The notes beneath the pieces were generated by a model, which saw nothing but the letters and a program-made list of their open reading frames with translations, was not told the DNA's origin and searched no databases. A program made the translations under genes and the position numbers. Of a DNA stretch of 64,000 bases, positions 8,341-15,238 are shown in pieces (position 1 is the stretch's first letter; every line of letters begins with the position of its first letter). This stretch comes from JALOLV01 sp046295175 (lineage in GTDB: Bacteria > Bacteroidota > Bacteroidia > Cytophagales > Spirosomataceae): the NCBI GenBank assembly GCA_046295175.1, contig JBKBNY010000002.1:62001-126000 (forward strand), in the 5' to 3' direction.

Positions 8341-8362
8341 AAAGCCCCCGAATGGAGGCTTT
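8341..8362 (-). terminator. Rho-independent terminator after the 353-aa unknown gene
   Basis: Read on the minus strand, AAAGCCTCC and GGGGGCTTT form a stem around ATTC, with one G/T-type imperfection, followed by TTGTTTT. It ends transcription from the gene that stops at 8515 before the leu leader. Confidence 0.7.
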
Positions 8363-8514
8363 GAGGTGAGGATATGTATATTAGAATATCATGGCTAAAT
8401 AAAGTTGCATTGGGCGGATTCAATGCGATATACAAAGGTCAATATATGTTCGGAAATCTTTTAGAGTTGTTCTACGCAATTTTAGATTACGTATTTTTAC
8501 GCAGTTTTAAAATA

Positions 8515-9576
8515 TTATGTTAAATACAAATACTCCAAAATCAAAGCATACGTATGTGCTGGGCATTTCCAGAAAATATGAGAGATTTTCCAATGGGCAA
8601 AGGCAACCGTGCTTTTCTTAAAAAGTAAAAACGGAGCCACAAAAAAATCGAATTTATCAACGGGTATTTCGTCGATGCTCTTAAAAAAATCAATCTTAGG
8701 TGCAGGTTCTCCCAATCGAATCAAAGTGGTGGCCAGCATTACTTGCTCCATGATTGGGGGTTTGGTTTTGAGCATTTCGTAAACATCTTGTATGAGTGTG
8801 GCCTTGCACTCTTCTAATTCGGATAAATTAGCAATACTGATAAATCGCCCAACGTGATAAGCAATATTAACTGTTTTGTAGTAGTAAGGTGCGAGCCAAA
8901 AAGGCTGTGTGCGGTATTCGCCACTACGAATTGCCGAATCGAAAAAAGCGATTGTATCTCGGTCGAATTCATTGAGTGGTAAGCCGCTTTTTACCACCCA
9001 AATCATAAAATTTGCCAATGCACAGACGTCAAAATCAATAGACATTCGCTCGCCAAACCACGAAGAATAAATTTTTTTGTTTCGGTATTGGGGTAATGTG
9101 CTGAAATTCAAGCCTTTGACCGTATTAGCATGTTGCAAAACCTTCTGCTTGAGCCAATGGTTTTTGGTTTTGTCTTCGGGCGATGTCAGATAAACCATTG
9201 CGGTATCGTCTATGTCATCGGCAAGTTTGAAGATTTCGAGGTGTTTCAAAATATAACTATGTGGCAGATGACTTGGCGAATTGGTCAAGAAAAAATTGTA
9301 TGTATCTAAGCCTTTTCGATGTTTGAATAGCGGATATGCCGCTTGGGTTTGGGTAATCATTTCATCGGCTAAAGCCTTGCTTCTATCTGATAGTTTATCT
9401 CGAAATTCCTGCAAAATAAAAATCACCATCGAAGTAAGCGATACGTTTGTATCGTCTCGTTTATAGCACAGATAAGGATTAAACCGATAGGATTTAAAAA
9501 CACCCGCCGGAAAATGTTTTTCGCCCCGAGATTGCTCCGAATATATTTTTTCGACTAAGGAATCTATAGTAATCAT
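8515..9576 (-). CDS. Conserved-looking hypothetical protein, helical, 353 aa
   Basis: There is no signal peptide or membrane segment. The sequence is rich in aromatic and helix-forming stretches such as LADDIDDTAMVYLTS (about 116-130), SSWFGERMSIDFDVCALANF (about 166-185) and QPFWLAPYYYKT. The spaced helices with DDIDD and WF..R..ID-DVCA motifs recall alpha/alpha-toroid proteins (terpene cyclase or prenyltransferase beta-subunit folds), but I cannot name a family. It has its own terminator and diverges from the DUF4271-hemD pair, so it is probably monocistronic. Function unknown. Confidence 0.7.
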   Translation of the reverse strand: MITIDSLVEKIYSEQSRGEKHFPAGVFKSYRFNPYLCYKRDDTNVSLTSMVIFILQEFRDKLSDRSKALADEMITQTQAAYPLFKHRKGLDTYNFFLTNSPSHLPHSYILKHLEIFKLADDIDDTAMVYLTSPEDKTKNHWLKQKVLQHANTVKGLNFSTLPQYRNKKIYSSWFGERMSIDFDVCALANFMIWVVKSGLPLNEFDRDTIAFFDSAIRSGEYRTQPFWLAPYYYKTVNIAYHVGRFISIANLSELEECKATLIQDVYEMLKTKPPIMEQVMLATTLIRLGEPAPKIDFFKSIDEIPVDKFDFFVAPFLLFKKSTVAFAHWKISHIFWKCPAHTYALILEYLYLT

Positions 9577-9632
9577 TAAATTTCTGACCTCGAAAGGAAA
9601 GTTTAGATGATGGAATAGTTAAGTTATTTTAC

Positions 9633-9640
9633 TAATTTTG
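9633..9640 (+). promoter_or_regulatory. TAnnTTTG promoter element ahead of the DUF4271 gene
   Basis: TAATTTTG matches the -7 element of Bacteroidota sigma-ABfr promoters and lies 33 bases before the start codon. A matching -33 TTG is not obvious, so the assignment is tentative. Confidence 0.4.
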
Positions 9641-9672
9641 CAAAAAAATTACCCAAATCTCCCAAAATTGAT

Positions 9673-10824
9673 TTGAAAAAACTCTTATTCATATTCTTTT
9701 TTTGTTTTCAGGCGGTTTTTGCAGCAGAAACTGGTCCGAACAACAACTATTACCAAGTCCACGACTTTAGAGATGATTGGCAGGTATATGATGACCGCTT
9801 GAAGTTGTACGTTCCGTATATTTTTGAACAACACCTCAATTATCCTGCACACACGGTTTTCTTAGATATTGAGAGCAATCGTAATTATTCGTTATTGATA
9901 AATTCTAAAACCGACGATAATTTTTTATTTATCAATGGTTCACTCCGCCAGAAAATTGCAAAAGGCAAATGGCTCATAATGAATATTGATAGCCTTTACA
10001 GAATTTACAATAAACCTACTATTTATATCACGCTGTATGGTTCGAGGAATATCGGCGATAAACAATTATTGATTGGACACCGAAAACAACTAAATCAAAA
10101 GCCGATTCAGCTTTCAGAATCAAAACTTACGGCTAAGCCACGCACGATTCTGCCCTACAAAAATTATTTTATTGTTATTTCTATAGTCATATTGGTATTA
10201 TTCTCGTACCTCTCAAATAGCTACGTGAGGGCGTTTCAGCGTTATTACAGTGTCAGAGATTTATTCGATACACTCATCCGAGAGCAATCATTCTTGATAA
10301 ACAAGCCCTTGAGCCGCATGAGCATTTTGTTTGTGATTATGCTCAGTATGATTATTGGTTTGTTTTACATGTTTTTGCAGAGCCACGGATTATATCTCTT
10401 TGGCGGACGAATCTTGCTGCAAGAAGGCGATACGGTCGGGGTTTTATTCTCAAATTATATCCGAATCACTTTAGTAACATTCATTGCTTTATTGCTCAAA
10501 TACTTCTTTATTAGCTTGGTTGGACAACTCTTCAACCTCGAAAAAGTAGTAGATATTCATTATTTCAAGATTATCCAGGCATCAATTATTTTCTACACAG
10601 TTCTTGTAGGGGTTTTATTGGTATTCTTTACAGGATATTTACCCAAAGACATAGATTGGTCGGTTTATTTGTTTGCTCCGATGGTCATTTTCTATTTATT
10701 GAGGTTCTTTATTCTGTATTTTACCATAAATCGAAGTGTACCTATTCAAAGTCTGTATTTAATTTCGTATCTTTGCATCGTCGAATTATTGCCTATCATC
10801 CTCGGGATGCGTTTTGCAGTATAA
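9673..10824 (+). CDS. DUF4271 family membrane protein with signal peptide
   Basis: The protein (383 aa) begins with a signal peptide (MKKLLFIFFFCFQAVFA-A), has a soluble N-terminal half of about 140 residues, and then about six membrane helices (first around residues 165-180, the others from 215 to the end). This matches the Bacteroidota DUF4271 family, whose function is unknown and which, from memory, commonly precedes uroporphyrinogen-III synthase. The start is TTG: no in-frame ATG exists near the signal peptide. It is followed by hemD in the same direction after 204 bases containing a repeat. Confidence 0.8.
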   Translation: MKKLLFIFFFCFQAVFAAETGPNNNYYQVHDFRDDWQVYDDRLKLYVPYIFEQHLNYPAHTVFLDIESNRNYSLLINSKTDDNFLFINGSLRQKIAKGKWLIMNIDSLYRIYNKPTIYITLYGSRNIGDKQLLIGHRKQLNQKPIQLSESKLTAKPRTILPYKNYFIVISIVILVLFSYLSNSYVRAFQRYYSVRDLFDTLIREQSFLINKPLSRMSILFVIMLSMIIGLFYMFLQSHGLYLFGGRILLQEGDTVGVLFSNYIRITLVTFIALLLKYFFISLVGQLFNLEKVVDIHYFKIIQASIIFYTVLVGVLLVFFTGYLPKDIDWSVYLFAPMVIFYLLRFFILYFTINRSVPIQSLYLISYLCIVELLPIILGMRFAV

Positions 10825-10867
10825 GGCAAAGTTTTTAGAATGAGTACCCGTTTGTAAATATTTTATG

Positions 10868-10953
10868 TTATTTGTTAATAGTTAGAAAAAGACTCTTAAT
10901 TAAGCAATTTAGATGCTTCGATTAACAATTAACTATTTTCGATTAACCACCTG
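10868..10953. repeat. Intergenic repeat, copy A
   Basis: The 86-base segment shares its beginning (TTATTTGTTAATAGTTA) and its end (CTTCGATTAAC..., ATTTTCGATTAACCAC) with the segment at 13681-13772. GTTAATAGTTA near the left is complementary to TAACTATT near the right, so the transcript could fold. It lies between the DUF4271 gene and hemD. It is likely a dispersed, non-coding repeat family of this genome. Confidence 0.55.
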
Positions 10954-11028
10954 TTTGAGTTCAAATTAATTCATATATACGTAAACTTTAAGAGTTTCTG
11001 TTTTTTCAAAGGTAAAACTGCATTCTGA

Positions 11029-11814
11029 ATGAGTGAAACAGCAGAAAAGATTATCCAAGACCGTCTTCGTAAAGTAGAGAGCATCTTGGTAACACAGGCA
11101 AGACCAACCGACGAGAAATCGCCATACTTCGAGTTGGCCCGCAAGCACAATATCAAAGTAGATTTCCGTTCGTTTATCGACATTAAAGGCTTAGACCACC
11201 GCGATTTCCGTAAGCAAAAAATCGACATTTTGGCTCATACCGCTGTCATTTTTACGAGCCGAAACGCCGTCGATAATTTCTTTCGTATCTGCAAAGAGAT
11301 GCGTATCGAAGTACCAGCCGATATGAAGTATTTCTGTATTTCGGAGCAAACAGCCAACTATTTGCAGAAGTACATTGTGATTCGTAAACGTAAGTTATTC
11401 ACAGGTCAGAAAACCGCTGCCGATTTAGAGAACTTGATTTTGAAGCATAAAAGCGAGAAATTCTTGTTCCCTTGCTCAAATATCCGTAGCAACGAGATTC
11501 CGAACCTGATGAACCGCAATGATTTGCACCTTACTGAGGCGATTATGTACGAAACCGTACCAGCCGATTTATCGGATTTGACCGAGGTTTTCTACGATGT
11601 AATTTGCTTCTTTAGCCCATCGGGCGTGACTTCTTTATTGCATAACTTCCCGAATTGGAAGCAAAACAACACGCGTTTGGCAGCATTTGGCCCTACAACA
11701 GCCAAGGCAATCCGTGACCAAGACTTGATTCTGGACATCGAAGCACCGCTTCCGAATGCTCCGTCAATGACTGGTGCGTTGGAGCTTTACATCAAAAAAG
11801 CAAACAACTTGTAA
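11029..11814 (+). CDS. hemD: Uroporphyrinogen-III synthase
   Basis: The 261-aa protein has the two-lobed HemD pattern: VESILVTQARP at the N-terminus (usual 'vlvTRp' start), IFTSRNAVDNFF in lobe 1, LFPCSNIRSNEIPNLM in lobe 2, FFSPSGVTSLL, and AAFGPTTAKAIRD close to the C-terminus. It cyclises hydroxymethylbilane to uroporphyrinogen III in heme synthesis in the cytoplasm. HemD proteins diverge strongly in sequence, so recognition rests on the motif order and on the DUF4271 neighbour typical for Bacteroidota. Confidence 0.9.
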   Translation: MSETAEKIIQDRLRKVESILVTQARPTDEKSPYFELARKHNIKVDFRSFIDIKGLDHRDFRKQKIDILAHTAVIFTSRNAVDNFFRICKEMRIEVPADMKYFCISEQTANYLQKYIVIRKRKLFTGQKTAADLENLILKHKSEKFLFPCSNIRSNEIPNLMNRNDLHLTEAIMYETVPADLSDLTEVFYDVICFFSPSGVTSLLHNFPNWKQNNTRLAAFGPTTAKAIRDQDLILDIEAPLPNAPSMTGALELYIKKANNL

Positions 11815-11889
11815 TCGCTGATTTTTAGGCGATTTCGCAGATTAATAGTTACCAATAATTAGTAACTTATTGTAAAAAAATAGATATTT

Positions 11890-11927
11890 AAAGTCCAATC
11901 TGGTTTATTTCCAAATTGGACTTTTTT
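11890..11927 (+). terminator. Terminator after hemD
   Basis: AAAGTCCAAT and ATTGGACTTTTTT form a 10-bp perfect stem with a 15-base loop and a T run. It stands 75 bases past the hemD stop. The longer reading of the next gene would start inside it, which argues for the downstream start at 11949. Confidence 0.85.
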
Positions 11928-11948
11928 ATTACTCAAAACGAGGTAGAA

Positions 11949-12320
11949 ATGGCTGATTATCTAAAAATCAACGAACTGAAAGAGAATATCATTAAGTTGA
12001 TTGAGGCGAAGTTTGAATTGACTAAACTCACGATTCAAGAGAAAATCGAAGGAATCATCACTCAGTTAATCCATACGATACTGACGATGTTTTTCGGCTT
12101 TATGTTTGTGATATTTTTGAGTATTTTGGCGGCTGTGGGTCTGAATATTTGGCTCAAAAGCCAATATTGGGGCTTTGTGATAATTACGGTAGTTTTCGGT
12201 GGTTTATTCGGAATCTGGACTTTTGCAAAAGATGGAGTAAAAAATGCGATTCAGCAGATTGTCGAAAAAATCGTGGACGAAAAACTCAATCAAGAACAAA
12301 AAAAACACGGAGATTCGTGA
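11949..12320 (+). CDS. Phage-holin-like / YqjE-type small membrane protein
   Basis: The protein (123 aa) starts MADYLKINELKENIIKLIEA, then has two membrane helices (about residues 45-65 and 70-92) and an amphipathic, charged C-terminal helix ending EKIVDEKLNQEQKKHGDS. This is the pattern of the 'phage holin family'/Actinobacterial-phage-holin Pfam family 07332, found in cellular genomes without phages; the function is unknown. An in-frame ATG 11 codons earlier lies in the hemD terminator and is preceded by nothing useful, so I chose 11949. Confidence 0.75.
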   Translation: MADYLKINELKENIIKLIEAKFELTKLTIQEKIEGIITQLIHTILTMFFGFMFVIFLSILAAVGLNIWLKSQYWGFVIITVVFGGLFGIWTFAKDGVKNAIQQIVEKIVDEKLNQEQKKHGDS

Positions 12321-12385
12321 TAAATATATCCCGATATTTGTAAAACAAAGCTTTTATACTTCATTTATCAACCCTAACCCTTACA

Positions 12386-13642
12386 ATGAACCAACGCCTA
12401 ACCTCGCTCGATGTCTTTAGAGGGATGACAATCATCTTGATGATTATTGTCAATAATCCCGGAGATTGGGGCAATGTCTATGCACCATTTCTACACGCCG
12501 AATGGCACGGCTGCACACCAACCGACTTAGTTTTTCCGTTTTTCTTATTTATTGTTGGGGTTTCGGTGGCAATCAACCCAAACCGCCCTTCGACCGACAA
12601 AGTAATCATCCGAACACTCCGAATCATTCTTTTGGGGTTATTCCTGAATTATTACTCAAAAATTCACATTGGTTCGCTCGAAGGTACACCCCTACTTTTG
12701 GTCAAATTATTCATCACTGCAATCATAACCGTTTTATTATTGGGCGATTATGACAAGAAAAAGCAGCTTTATGTAGCCATTGGCTTATTTATATTGGCAA
12801 TTATCTTGGCCTTTGGCGGCTTTGAAGATTATAAGAATGTAAGGCTTCCGGGTGTTTTGCAGCGAATCGGCATTGTTTATTTCATCATAACTTGGATATT
12901 TCTCCGAACCAACGCAAAAACTCAATTTATCATTGGCTCGGCGATTTTGCTGGTTTATTGGTTTTTGATGACCGTCGTGCCAGTACCCAACGGTATGACA
13001 GCCAACCTCGAACCAGCTACCAACCTTGGGGCTTGGCTCGATAATTTGCTGCTTAATGGGCATCTTTGGGCTACATCGAAGGTTTGGGACCCCGAAGGGC
13101 TTCTCAGTACATTGCCAGCAATCGGTACGGGTTTGGCGGGTGTTTTGACTGGGCAATTACTCAAAAATCAAATGACACCCAATCAACGAGTTGTCAATTT
13201 GCTTTCGTGGGGAATCGGAGCAATAATCGTTGGGCAAATCTGGAATGTGGTTTTTCCGATAAATAAGGCTTTGTGGACGAGTAGTTACGTAGTATATGTT
13301 GGGGGTTTGGCAGTTTTAATTCTCGGAATTTTGTATTGGGCGATTGATGTAAAAGGATGGAACAGCTGGACAAAACCATTCGTAATCTACGGAGTAAACC
13401 CAATGTTGGTATTCTTTTTTTCGGGGATAATCCCACGGGTTTTAGGAAGTATCAAGATTTCTCAACCACAAAACACCGAAAACCCTGAGATTGGATTGCA
13501 ACAATGGCTCTACGATAATTGTATTGCGGTATTTTTTACCGAACCCAAAAACGCCTCAATAGCTGGGGCTTTGACCTTCTTGCTGATTTGGTTTGTGATT
13601 TTATATTTGTTCTATCGAAAAAAGATTATTTTTAAAGTATAG
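12386..13642 (+). CDS. Heparan-alpha-glucosaminide acetyltransferase-like membrane protein (DUF5009/NagX)
   Basis: The 418-aa polytopic protein has about eleven membrane helices. It opens with the family motif LTSLDVFRGMTIILMI and, after helix 1, HAEWHGCTPTDLVFPFFLF, which includes the conserved histidine region of HGSNAT-type acyltransferases. Bacterial members transfer acyl groups to amino sugars or other glycans across the inner membrane; NagX is encoded with GlcNAc catabolic genes in some Gammaproteobacteria. Here it has no sugar-catabolic partner except the DUF1080 gene downstream, so the substrate cannot be named. Confidence 0.85.
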   Translation: MNQRLTSLDVFRGMTIILMIIVNNPGDWGNVYAPFLHAEWHGCTPTDLVFPFFLFIVGVSVAINPNRPSTDKVIIRTLRIILLGLFLNYYSKIHIGSLEGTPLLLVKLFITAIITVLLLGDYDKKKQLYVAIGLFILAIILAFGGFEDYKNVRLPGVLQRIGIVYFIITWIFLRTNAKTQFIIGSAILLVYWFLMTVVPVPNGMTANLEPATNLGAWLDNLLLNGHLWATSKVWDPEGLLSTLPAIGTGLAGVLTGQLLKNQMTPNQRVVNLLSWGIGAIIVGQIWNVVFPINKALWTSSYVVYVGGLAVLILGILYWAIDVKGWNSWTKPFVIYGVNPMLVFFFSGIIPRVLGSIKISQPQNTENPEIGLQQWLYDNCIAVFFTEPKNASIAGALTFLLIWFVILYLFYRKKIIFKV

Positions 13643-13680
13643 TTACAAACTTATCAGTTCCCCAAATAATTAAATTCATA

Positions 13681-13772
13681 TTATTTGTTAATGGTTAATC
13701 GTTAATAAGAAACTGAAAATCAGGCAATCAAAAACTTCGATTAACTATTAACCATTTTCGATTAACGACTTG
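13681..13772. repeat. Intergenic repeat, copy B
   Basis: The 92-base segment is related to 10868-10953: TTATTTGTTAAT-GTTA at the left and CTTCGATTAACTATTAAC with ATTTTCGATTAACGAC at the right. AATGGTTAAT (left) is complementary to ATTAACCATT (right). A shorter GATTAACGATTAACTAC stretch near 53695 may be a decayed third copy. Confidence 0.55.
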
Positions 13773-13809
13773 CAGATTATCAATATTCAACCAATAAACT
13801 CAACAAAAA

Positions 13810-14469
13810 ATGAAAAAACAACTAACCTTTGTACTCACAATTTTGGTATTTGCGGCCTCGGCTCAAAAAGGCAAATGGGTAAGTTTATTCGACGGAAAAA
13901 CAACCAGTGGCTGGCATAATTGGCACAAAACGAGCGTTTCGGGATGGCACGTTATGGATGGAGTCTTGATGACTCATGGCGGTAGCGGCGATATTGTTAC
14001 GGATAAAGAATACGAGAATTTTGAGTTAGAATTTGATTTTAAAGCCGCACCCAAAGGCAACAGTGGTGTGATTTATAAGGTAATCGAAAGAGATGATTTG
14101 AAAAGCACTTACGAATCTGGCCCCGAGTATCAGGTAATTGACGATAAAAATTATCCTTCCCAAATCAAAGATGTCCAAAAGACAGCCGCTAATTACGATA
14201 TTCAGCCAGCCAATGACTTAACTGTTGTAAAACCAGCGGGGCAATGGAACAAAGGAAAAATTATTGTAAACGGAAGCCACGTAGAACACTGGCTAAATGG
14301 CAAAAAGGTGGTAGAATACGAATACGGAACTGAGGATTGGATGAGAAGTGTGGCAAAAAGTAAATTTGCCAATATGGAATACGCCAAGCCTCACGCCAAA
14401 GGTAAAATTGCACTGCAAGACCACGGCGACGCGGTTTCGTTCCGTAATATTAAAATCAAAGAGCTGTAA
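13810..14469 (+). CDS. DUF1080 (3-keto-disaccharide hydrolase-type) secreted protein
   Basis: The protein is 219 aa, with a signal peptide (MKKQLTFVLTILVFAASA) and one concanavalin-like DUF1080 domain: WVSLFDGKTTSGWHNW at the start, GNSGVIYKV and GPEYQVIDD in the middle, and LQDHGDAVSFRNIKIKEL at the end. These motifs are shared with the two-domain protein at 26110-27462. DUF1080 proteins bind or cleave (keto-)glycosides; several act on 3-keto-glycosides. This copy is solitary, so it may help the locus at 22-34 kb from a distance. Confidence 0.88.
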   Translation: MKKQLTFVLTILVFAASAQKGKWVSLFDGKTTSGWHNWHKTSVSGWHVMDGVLMTHGGSGDIVTDKEYENFELEFDFKAAPKGNSGVIYKVIERDDLKSTYESGPEYQVIDDKNYPSQIKDVQKTAANYDIQPANDLTVVKPAGQWNKGKIIVNGSHVEHWLNGKKVVEYEYGTEDWMRSVAKSKFANMEYAKPHAKGKIALQDHGDAVSFRNIKIKEL

Positions 14470-14480
14470 AATTTTATTTA

Positions 14481-14529
14481 TCAATGGTTAATTGCCGATA
14501 AATTTTGAATATCGGCAATTAACCATTGA
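14481..14529. terminator. Bidirectional terminator with a 20-bp perfect stem
   Basis: Arms 14481-14500 and 14510-14529 are perfectly complementary over 20 bases with a 9-base loop. T-rich sequence lies on both sides (TTTTATTTA before, TTTATCTT after). It separates the convergent DUF1080 gene (ends 14469) and the small isomerase-like gene (ends 14536). Confidence 0.85.
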
Positions 14530-14535
14530 TTTATC

Positions 14536-14832
14536 TTAATTCAGCGAAAAAGCAGGTACTTTCAGTACGACAGCGTTATTAAACATCAATTCGGTGATGT
14601 AGGGTTTCATGTAATCTATCAACGGAAACTCGCCAATTATCTGCATTACCTCTATCTCACTTTCGGCATTTACGACACACCAGAGTCGCTGTCTATCCAT
14701 CGAGAGGGCGTAAGATTGCAACTTACCGTCTTCCAATAACTGATTTACCTTCATTCTTTGGTGCGGAATCTTAGCCATAAATCGCTCTGAGAACTCACCC
14801 GGCAACTCAAACTCTACCATAAATTGGCTCAT
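14536..14832 (-). CDS. Muconolactone delta-isomerase-like small protein
   Basis: The protein is 98 aa with the ferredoxin-like alpha/beta pattern of the muconolactone isomerase/YCII-type dimeric alpha-beta-barrel group: MSQFMVEFELPGEFSERFMA, then QRLWCVVNAESEIEVMQII and FPLIDYMKPYITEL. Catabolic MLI converts muconolactone in the beta-ketoadipate pathway, but no such pathway is encoded nearby, so the substrate is unknown. It has its own transcript, diverging from the thiamine-controlled receptor. Confidence 0.7.
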   Translation of the reverse strand: MSQFMVEFELPGEFSERFMAKIPHQRMKVNQLLEDGKLQSYALSMDRQRLWCVVNAESEIEVMQIIGEFPLIDYMKPYITELMFNNAVVLKVPAFSLN

Positions 14833-14950
14833 AACTTTCAGCGGTTAAATTATATTTGGTAATTTTATTGATAAAGTAATATCCTAATAATCAACAACTT
14901 AGTGTAATTGTTATTGTTACTGAAATCAAATTTAATCAAAAATAGAACAA

Positions 14951-14977
14951 TTGTTTTATTTAAAACGTTTAATTTTG
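14951..14977 (+). promoter_or_regulatory. Promoter of the TPP-riboswitch transcript
   Basis: TAATTTTG at 14970-14977 fits the Bacteroidota -7 element, with a TTG at 14951-14953 as a possible -33 element (spacing 16, shorter than usual). A start around 14984 would place the first transcribed bases at the 5' strand of the riboswitch P1 helix, which supports the call. Confidence 0.6.
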
Positions 14978-14985
14978 TAGTAACT

Positions 14986-15070
14986 TATCTCAAAAGGGGT
15001 GCCTTAATACAACGGGCTGAGATTATACCCATTGAACCTGTACACGGGTAATGCCGCCGCAGGGAAGATA
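14986..15070 (+). promoter_or_regulatory. TPP (THI-box) riboswitch
   Basis: The conserved core is present in order: GGGGTGCC, GGCTGAGAT, ATACCC, GAACCTG, GGGTAATGCC and GCAGGGA. TATCT (14986-14990) and AGATA (15066-15070) close the P1 helix. It binds thiamine pyrophosphate and, on binding, should reduce expression of the receptor gene 169 bases downstream. I see no strong terminator between aptamer and start codon. A weak ACAGG/CCTGT hairpin 18 bases before the ATG suggests control at translation, which is only a guess. Confidence 0.95.
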
Positions 15071-15238
15071 CGGTTTGCAGTAGTTAGTTTCCGATTTACA
15101 TCGTGGTTTGTTTGGCCTTATCCGGAGGGCTGTATTATCATAGTCGGGTTCTTGCGTGCTGCAAATACCATTAAAATTAAATTTTGTCGAATCATCAGAC
15201 AGGATTTACTCCTTTACCTGTTGTTAAAACTTTTCAAA

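Larger units (their letters stand above)
8124..8514. other. leu operon leader and terminator region (no gene)
   Basis: These 391 bases hold no credible coding sequence. Features are a hairpin at 8185-8208 in the presumed leuC leader (GTCACTCGCC/GGCGAGCGAC, loop TTGA), without a T tract, and a terminator at 8341-8362 for the unrelated gene upstream. I looked for a leader peptide rich in leucine or isoleucine codons on the minus strand and found none. No clear TAnnTTTG promoter element was found. Confidence 0.5.

Noticed and set aside
11949..12320. Phage lysis module, because of the holin-like protein
   Set aside because: This membrane family is common in cellular genomes, and no endolysin or phage gene is nearby.
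15032..15238. 69-codon N-terminal extension of the thiamine receptor
   Set aside because: It starts inside the TPP riboswitch and precedes a normal signal peptide, so it is untranslated leader.
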